A stretch of 64,000 bases of DNA from Carex sylvatica (lineage: Eukaryota > Streptophyta > Magnoliopsida > Poales > Cyperaceae), in contig CAXKVR010000048.1 in the NCBI GenBank assembly GCA_964058845.1, forward strand, positions 310,001 through 374,000, in the 5' to 3' direction. The translations under genes and the position numbers were made by a program. A model generated the notes under the pieces. That model had not been told where the DNA came from. It saw only the letters and a list, made by a program, of their open reading frames with translations, and made no database searches. The stretch's first letter is position 1, and every line of letters begins with the position of its first letter. Positions 57,595-64,000 of this stretch are shown piece after piece.

Positions 57595-58141
57595 ATCCAG
57601 CGTAGGGGTTTGCTAACGGGTAGGGTACGGGCGGGTAGGGTATATCCGGGGTCAGGTACGGATATCACGGGTATACGGGTATCACGGGCCGGGTATTACG
57701 GATTTTTTTTTCAAAATTCGTACCCTACCTGTCTTATACCCGTGCTCGTGGTACCCTTGACGGGTAGGGCGGTCCGGGTAGGGTACTCGGTCCGGGTTTT
57801 TTTTTTTTTTTTTTTCTCTGTTTTTCGGTCCGGTTTGGTTTTTTTTTTTTCTCTATTTTTCGATCCGGTTTGGTTTTTTTTTCTTCTGTTTTTCTGTTGA
57901 ACCGGCGGCAAATTCGAAATTTCAAAAAAATTTGAATTTTTAATGAGTCGGGTACGGGTACGGGTACGGGTCAGGCGTAATTCGGGCCGGGTTTGGCCGG
58001 GTATTGAACCAAATAACCGTACCCTACCCGTTTTATGCCCATACCCGTGTACCCGTTTACCCGACCCATACCCAGACTCAGGCACGGGCGGGTCGGGTAC
58101 GGGCCGCCCGACCTGGGTTTTTGTATTTCTCTAATCCAGCG
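57595..58141. mobile_element. hAT-type MITE (57603-58133), second copy, with 8-bp duplication ATCCAGCG
   Basis: The 531 bp begin TAGGGGTTTGCTAACGGG. The right terminus (TTTGTATTTCTCTA) is more decayed. ATCCAGCG flanks it perfectly (57595-57602 and 58134-58141). It is the same family as 17338-17881 but inverted. G-rich GGGTACGGGTA repeats and T tracts fill it. It lies upstream of the complete aldo-keto reductase, within its likely promoter. Confidence 0.88.
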
Positions 58142-58165
58142 TCTTTAGTTTCTGAAAAAAAATTA

Positions 58166-58645
58166 GTTAACACTCGGCTGCACGTGATTCGATTCGAGTT
58201 TGATTCAAAAAAGTTTATAAAAAATTCGATTCGAAATAATTTGAAATTAATTCAAATCAAATTCAAACTAGATCTAGTTCGTTTGAAATAGGTTTGCGAA
58301 TTATTCTAGTTCGAAATTCAAAGTAACGTGAACCGTTGATTTCCACTTATGACTTTGTGTCCATTGATGACTTAAAACATAAGGCCGCCCAGCCATTAGT
58401 CATAACTCGTAAGTCGTAACCCTCGCTCTCAGTTCTAAAACCCCAAACGACTTTCACCTCTCACTTTCGGCGACTACGATCACTCTTCCTTGTCGTAAAA
58501 AGTTTGTAAAAGATTTGAAATTGAGTTTGTAAAAAATTTGATTCGAAATTAATTCAAACCAAAGTTAGTTCAAAATTAATTCAAACCAAACTCAAACTGG
58601 GGTAAGCTCGATTTGGTTCGATTCATTTGCAGCCCTAGTTAACAC
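58166..58645. mobile_element. hAT-type MITE (58174-58637) with 8-bp duplication GTTAACAC
   Basis: Begins TCGGCTGCACG and ends TTTGCAGCCCTA (inverse TAGGGCTGCA). GTTAACAC flanks it exactly (58166-58173 and 58638-58645). The interior is GATTCGA / TTCGAAT repeats with a less repetitive centre. Related short copies are at 40049-40225 and about 39401. Confidence 0.88.
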
Positions 58646-59051
58646 CCTAATAAGTCAAAATTAAACAATTACCACCCAAAACCTCAAACTTGAGTTTTTG
58701 CCACGAACGCATACTCAGTCCACGCGCACCGAATTTTTTGGTGCGCGGACTGGGTATTCATTCCAAATTTGATTTTTTTTATTATTAATTTTTATTATTT
58801 TTTGGTGCGCACCCTTAGTATGCGCATCGATTTTATTTTTTTTAGTTATGTTCTAAATTGTTTGAAAATTTTGGCCTAATTTTTTTTTGTTCTATTATAT
58901 TTCGTTATGTGGTATTTAGAATTATGTGTACACATAAAATTTGACGATGAAATTATAGAAAATAAAACACACTTATTTAACAAATAACTTTATGGACTAA
59001 ATTTGAACTAAAAATTACTATAACAAATTATAGTATTATACACACAATTTA

Positions 59052-59459
59052 GAGTTTGGCTAATATAACATGAGTGTCATTTCAACCTATATAACACCAA
59101 CTCAAAAACATATCAAATCGACTTCAAATGGTAAATCCAAACCGTTCAAACTAATTTACATTATGTGTGATGCATTTACATACAAAATTTTTATATTTTC
59201 AAGTTATTTTAGTATCAAATCAAGCGGTAAAAATATTGAAAAATTAATGTATTAAAATTAACTTAAAAACTCACATATGTGACCGCTTGACCTAATACTA
59301 AATAAATTCGAAAAGTTATAAATTTTGCATCTAAACGCACAACTAATGAAGTAGATCGGTTTGAACGGTTTGGATTTACCGTTTGAAGTCGATTTGATAG
59401 GTTTTAGAGTTGGTGTTATATAGGTTGAAATGACACTGATGTTATACTAGCCAAACTCC
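59052..59459. mobile_element. Hairpin element E10 (second hairpin family), nested in E11
   Basis: GAGTTTGGCTAATATAAC at the left is mirrored by GTTATACTAGCCAAACTCC at the right. The arms with TCAAGCGGTAAAAATATTG and CATATGTGACCGCTTGAC match E9 at 16.0 kb. Flanks ACAATTTA / ACAATCTG are only partly alike, so no target duplication is claimed. Unlike E1-E8 it is not in a TA tract. Confidence 0.78.
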
Positions 59460-60179
59460 ACAATCTGAGTAGCATTTTGTACTAAGTTGTACTAAGTTGG
59501 TGCACAAATTGCTACAAATTATACGCACAATTCAATAAACATTTTATACTACAAATTATACGCAGAATAGAAAAATAATTTAGTCAAAAAAATTCAAACA
59601 ATTCAGAACATAACTAAAAAAAAATCGGTGCACATAGTGAGGGTGCGCATCGAAAAGAAAAAAAAAAATAATAATTTTAGTACGCATATCCAGTCTGCGC
59701 ACCAAAATTTGGTGTGCGGGCTGGACATGCATTCGTGGTAAAAACTCAAATTTGAGAAGTTGGGTGATAGTTGTTTAATTCTAATCATTAGGGTGCTAAC
59801 TAAAAAAATTTCGGCATTAGTTTTTATTCTTGATAATTGAACTTGCGACCAGAGTCGGATTCAGAATTTTTGTCAGGGAGAACAAAAAAATATCAAATTA
59901 GATTTAATTAGCTAATCAGATTTAAACTCATTAACTAGTTGGTTACTCAATAAAAAACAATGTTTTAACTTATATTTTCTAATATTCTTACTTGTAATTT
60001 ATAATGCTCTAACTTATAATTCTAATTACCAATAATAATTCAAAAAAAATATTTTAATTTTAACCATATATTTAACCCAAATTACAAATCAAACGTCTAT
60101 AAGAGGGCAAAAAAAATTCCGGGGGGGAGGAGAGCTTGAGGAATGCATATCCTTTACATTAACTTAAAAGGGAATCTTT

Positions 60180-60715
60180 TGAGTTCATGAATCTCAACCG
60201 TCTGATTTTAAACGGAGTAAATATGGCTCTTGCCTATAACATAAGAGGTCCTTTAATATTAATGCGAATCTAGTCCACACAAATTTTAAAATAGATTGGA
60301 TGGTTGAGATACATTACTCAAAAGATTCTCTTTTGAATTAATGCAGGGGATACGAATTCGGGAGGGGGGGAGGGGGCTTGGCATATGTATCAGATTGCAA
60401 CCAAATATCTGAGTCACGTATTTAATTGCTCGAAATTATTTGAGAGAGACTTTAGTAATTGTGTATTATTTTGAGTTTATGAATTTCAACCGTCTGATTT
60501 TAAACAGAGTAAATATGGTTCTTGCCTATAACACAGGGGGTCTTTTAATATTAGTGCAGATCTAGTTTGCACGAATCTTAAAACAAATCTTAAAGCAAAG
60601 GATATGAATTTGGGGGCGAGGGGGCTTGGCATATGTATCAGATTGCAACCAAACATCTGAGTCATGTATTTAATCGCTCGAAATCCTTTGAGAGAGACTT
60701 TAGCTATTGTGTTTA
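60180..60715 (+). repeat. Direct tandem duplication of about 250-290 bp
   Basis: The block containing CAACCGTCTGATTTTAAAC, CTTGCCTATAACA and GGCTTGGCATATGTATCAGA appears twice, starting near 60189 and 60481. Each copy ends in the same piece of a FAR1-type transposase frame (WHMYQIATK). Only the second copy continues into the rest of that frame. Confidence 0.8.
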
Positions 60716-61162
60716 TGATTGTGAGGATGAAAAAAAAAGTTTAGGAGCTTGAGATGATATGCTTGAAAAGTATAACCTTCATGAAAATACTTGGTTGAAA
60801 GATTTATTTGGAAACCATACTAAATGGGTTTTAGTGTACGCACGTCGAGTTTTGTGTTATGATATGAAGAGCACACAATGAAAGTGAGAGCATGAATAGT
60901 GTAATTAAGCAGCTCTTGGATCTCAAACAACGGATGCTGGATTTTTTTTAATCACTATGAAAAACTTCTGAAAGAGCGTCACCATGCTGAGTTGATATCT
61001 GATTTTTATGCTATTCAAGGCACTCTTAAGAGTATAATTTTCAAACATGTAAAAGCAAGCTGCTAGCATCCTTACACCAAGTGTCTACAAAGTTTTTCGA
61101 GCAGAATATGGATGCTTATTGAATTGTGCAATATACAATTGCGATGCAAATTTCCTGTTGCG
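60379..61162 (+). pseudogene. FAR1/FRS-type (MULE-derived) transposase-like pseudogene fragment
   Basis: From 60627 the frame reads WHMYQIATKHLSHVFNRSKS, then FERDFSYCVYDCEDE, LEKYNLHENTWLKDLFGN and TKWVLVYARRVLCYDMKST, the MULE transposase domain of FAR1-related proteins. TGA stops occur at 60750 (where Trp is expected) and 60879. Frame shifts lead on to SMNSVIKQLLDL, FNHYEKLLKERHHAELISDF and TPSVYKVFRAEYGCLLNCAI. A duplicated piece of the first segment is at 60379-60468. The N-terminal FAR1 zinc-finger part is absent. The homology ends at 61162, exactly where the second aldo-keto reductase duplicate begins. Inactive. Confidence 0.82.
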
Positions 61163-64000
61163 CATGGTTTTCTCGGGATAAGCCGGGTTTGACTTGCATG
61201 ATCATTTGAGTTTCAGTTGCAAGCTGCTCAGTGAAAGTGTTTTGGTTCATTTAGATTTGTCTAGTAGACGACCAAGGGTAACCAAGTAAAGAATTAGAGG
61301 TATTGCTTGTGCCAGTATCATCATACCAGCAATTCCTGCCCTTGGTAATCTATGCTATTATATTTTCAACTTTGTTAAACATAAAAGCCTATTGGCAAAT
61401 TGTACTCATCAAAGATAAATTTCCAAGATAATGATGTTACTTGACGAAAGAATTTAAAAGAATGAGCTCAAATTTATTGCTATTACAAAGCAGTAGTTTA
61501 CTCTCCACCTAGAAATTTATTTAGCAACTGTCATTCTGTGGATTCGTAATTCCAATGTAGAATTTCCATTCCCAAATATTAAAGGGAACAGAAATTAGAA
61601 TTTCATTTTTCATTTGGGTTTAACAGAACAATAATTGGAAGCAAGTATGGGGACAAAGGGAAAGAACACAACAAAAATTGATTAAACAAATTATATCTGC
61701 AAGCATTCAGGTAGTTTCTTTAAAGTTCCTGACATGGTAAAAGAAATCTATGAACATGTCAGTATGGTCAAAGCACAGCAGGGTCCCTGTATCTCTTGAA
61801 GAGTTGTTCAATGCCATCAGTAACCTCGACAGGAAGCGGCCGTGGGGCTGTGGCAAATGCATCAATGTCCTCCTTGAGCTGATCCACAGAAGTAGCTCCA
61901 ATTATGGAGCTTGCCGTGAAAGGCCGATCACGCACAAATCCAAGTGCAAGCTGCACAGGAGTAAGCCCATGCTTCGTTGCCAGCTCTATGTATTGACCAG
62001 TTGCTTCCTGAAACACATGAATAGAGAGTACAGGATCTGAGTTTCCCCTGGCTAGAACGAGTTCACATTTTCATCAAGGCATTACACAAATTACCCCTAG
62101 GATTTCACACTTCCAGGTCCCAAGGCATTCAAATTAGTACCAGTCGATCCAGGTCACTCAACAAATTGAATTTATTTATGGTCAATGGTAACGTGGCATT
62201 AGCAATTTTTTAACAGAAGACATCCTCTAAGTAACTATTCTAATTAAATATTTGCTAAAATTTTCATCCGTGCTGTTGGTCACAAGGTTTTGGTGGGAAG
62301 CAAAACTCCACAAGTTCAGAAGTTAGGGATTAGGTTTGGAACTTGTAAAATGAAAAAATGAGATATGTCAGGTGTTATTCATGTAATTTACTTCATTAGT
62401 TTGACCGAGTTCACTGTACAAAAGAAAGAAGTACCTTGGCTAAAGATTTGTTGTATCTGTCCATGTAGCCTGGAAAAAGATTTAGCCGGCCTCTCTGTGC
62501 AGCCTGAGAGGTATTTAGATACTTACCAGTGAGAACCCCACCAGCAAGAGGAGAGTAAGCTAATAGCCCAATGTTGCAGTTATTGGGGTGGCATACTTCC
62601 ACCAGGTCAACTGCACAAATATGACAAATTGATGCTTGAATCAGGAGTGCGAAAATGAAGCTTATCAGAAAATTCAATGCTTGTAAGGACAAAATGAAAT
62701 TGCATAATGCAATCCAGCTGAAAATGACATGAACACCAACATTGCTCAAACACAGGAATTCACTTTATTAGACCCAACTCAAACCACAAAACCTAGCAAC
62801 CAACTTATACACGAGCACAATCCAACCCAAATCTGAGTAAGGATAACTGAAATCTGATTCTGACCCCTTACATTACAGACAACCAAAATTTGACTTCTGT
62901 TCTGATAAAACCTAAAATAACCAATTTGACTGAAAATAATTAATAAGCTAGAACACCAAATTAACTTTGTGCAGCCCAAACTACCCCAACTATCAAAATG
63001 ATGATTTAAATTGAAATCGGACATGACATGGCGAATTCAGCATCAATAGCCACCCTTAAACAGATTGGCCCAAGACACAAGAGGACTTACCAAAGCTATC
63101 CAATTCGATATTGACCTCAACCAAAAATAATTCAACCATATCTTAGCTGGACTGTGTGTCGCTCAGAACTTGTAACAATCATGGAGATACAACTAAGAAC
63201 ATATATGGAGATTGGATAAACCTTCGAACTTGCACCGAACAAGAAGGCTATAGCTGTTCTGAATACTAACTATTTTAGGAAGCCCAGCATTCCTTGCAGC
63301 ATGCACAAATTGCATCACCCCGTATGATGTTTCATTTGAAACTCCAATGTACCGAACCTATGTAACATTAATAAAATGTTCAGTAATATAGTTAAACTCC
63401 TTGTTACAGAAAATCAATGCTCTTAATTTTAATTGTTAATAAAATCAAAGTCTTCCTAGACTCATAAGAATATAGGGTTTCTTAGCCATAGAAACAATAC
63501 AAATATAGGGTTTCTTAGCAGAAAAACAAATATAAAGCAAATTAAATAAAAGGAAAGAAAAATATAAATCATATCATATCACCTTGCCAGCAGATATAAG
63601 CTCATCAAAGGCCTTCAGTTGCTCCTCAAAGGGTACACTTGGCCTCCATTTTGCTGGATTATAAGAGAACTCCCCAAATAGCGCTACATATCGATCTGGC
63701 CTAAAAGAAGAGTTTAATTTCATGAGAGAAAGTTTTAGCCGAGATATTTGAGTCCACACAAAAGAAAACAGCTTATTAATAAAAGGACATGAGACTAGCT
63801 AACATTTTCTATGAAAAAACAGAAATTAAAAAGTGTTGGCTTAATTTCAAAGAATATTTTTGAAAAGTAAGCTTAAGTTACAAATTGTTTATAACATTTT
63901 AATGGATGTACGTTCCCATGAATTGTACCAAGATCATCTTCAAATACTGTTACAAGCATAGGAATTAGGAGCCTCTTCCAAAGATATTGCTCAGATCAAG
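61163..64000. repeat. Segmental duplication, copy 2 (partner 53471-56222)
   Basis: This is the second copy of the aldo-keto reductase segment, running to the window end. It carries an extra stretch of about 50 bp in the intron near 63708-63760. The left breakpoint abuts the FAR1-type pseudogene. Confidence 0.95.
61768..63700 (-). CDS. Aldo-keto reductase, second copy, exons 5-8 only (5' part beyond the window)
   Basis: Exons join(63583-63700, 63222-63357, 62435-62610, 61768-62007) have exactly the sizes and phases of exons 5-8 of copy 1, intact splice sites and no stop. The sequence includes RWRPSV-type KWRPSVPFEEQLKAFDEL, YIGVSNETSYGV, VDLVEVCHPNNCNIGLLAYS and SIIGATSVDQLKEDIDAF. At several differing positions (LAGGVL, NLFPG, KSLAK) this copy, not copy 1, carries the residues I recall from other plants, so it may be the more conserved paralogue. 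Exon 4 should lie about 100 bp past the window end. Whether exons 1-4 and a promoter exist cannot be seen. Confidence 0.88.

Larger units (their letters stand above)
58143..59823. mobile_element. Long-TIR Mutator-like MITE (E11, 58152-59814) with two nested elements
   Basis: The ends CTGAAAAAAAATTAGTTAAC and GTGCTAACTAAAAAAATTTC...GG are inverted. The 9-bp flanks CTTTAGTTT (58143-58151) and CATTAGTTT (59815-59823) match at 8 of 9 positions. The interior carries GGTGCGCGGACTGG-type arms in both orientations. A hAT MITE (58174-58637) and hairpin element E10 (59052-59459) are inserted in it. Removing both restores alignment with the copy at 22822-23540. Confidence 0.82.

Noticed and set aside
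1..64000. CRISPR arrays, bacterial operons, tRNA or rRNA genes
   Set aside because: No regularly spaced repeats with unique spacers were seen, and no tRNA cloverleaf or rRNA sequence was recognised apart from the tRNA-like head of the SINE at 38143.

Overview
The window is nuclear DNA of a flowering plant. The genes are interrupted by GT-AG introns, the proteins belong to land-plant families (an ALOG/LSH regulator, a U-box/ARM E3 ligase, a FAR1-type transposase relative), and the AT-rich spacers are full of plant transposons. The aldo-keto reductase residues look somewhat more monocot-like to me, but that is a weak impression. No bacterial, organellar or CRISPR feature was seen.

Layout. 1-25 kb is gene-poor. 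It holds one intronless ALOG/LSH gene (7327-7947, minus) among small retroposed inserts, an Athila-like LTR in reverse orientation (about 13.3-15.1 kb), a hAT MITE with an 8-bp target duplication, and a long-TIR Mutator-like MITE split by a 1.6-kb solo LTR. 25186-38088 is one CACTA transposon, delimited by CACTA ends and a TGT target duplication. It carries a decayed Ulp1-like (C48) protease gene on the minus strand. An Athila-type retrotransposon (26640-33513, TSD ATAGA) that has lost gag-pol lies inside it, and that element in turn contains a 2.76-kb solo LTR, so there are three nested layers. 38-46 kb has a SINE, Mutator and Tourist MITEs, and a cluster of about 400-bp hairpin elements sitting in (TA)n tracts.

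46.8-64 kb is the gene-rich part. It contains a four-exon U-box/ARM E3 ligase (46840-50620, minus), a divergent intronless NAA10-type N-terminal acetyltransferase (51619-52242, plus), a complete eight-exon plastid-type aldo-keto reductase (54059-57413, minus), and a second copy of that reductase cut by the window end (exons 5-8 at 61768-63700). The two reductase copies lie in a direct segmental duplication at least 2.7 kb long. The second copy begins exactly where a FAR1/FRS-type transposase pseudogene stops. Between the copies is a nest of MITEs.

The functional genes do not form a pathway: one transcriptional regulator, one ubiquitin ligase, one co-translational acetyltransferase and one redox enzyme pair. 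The most unusual feature is the hairpin elements. Copies share a core palindrome but have different outer tips, and within each copy both tips match each other. Most carry a short palindrome in the tip, and most lie in or against TA/GA microsatellites.
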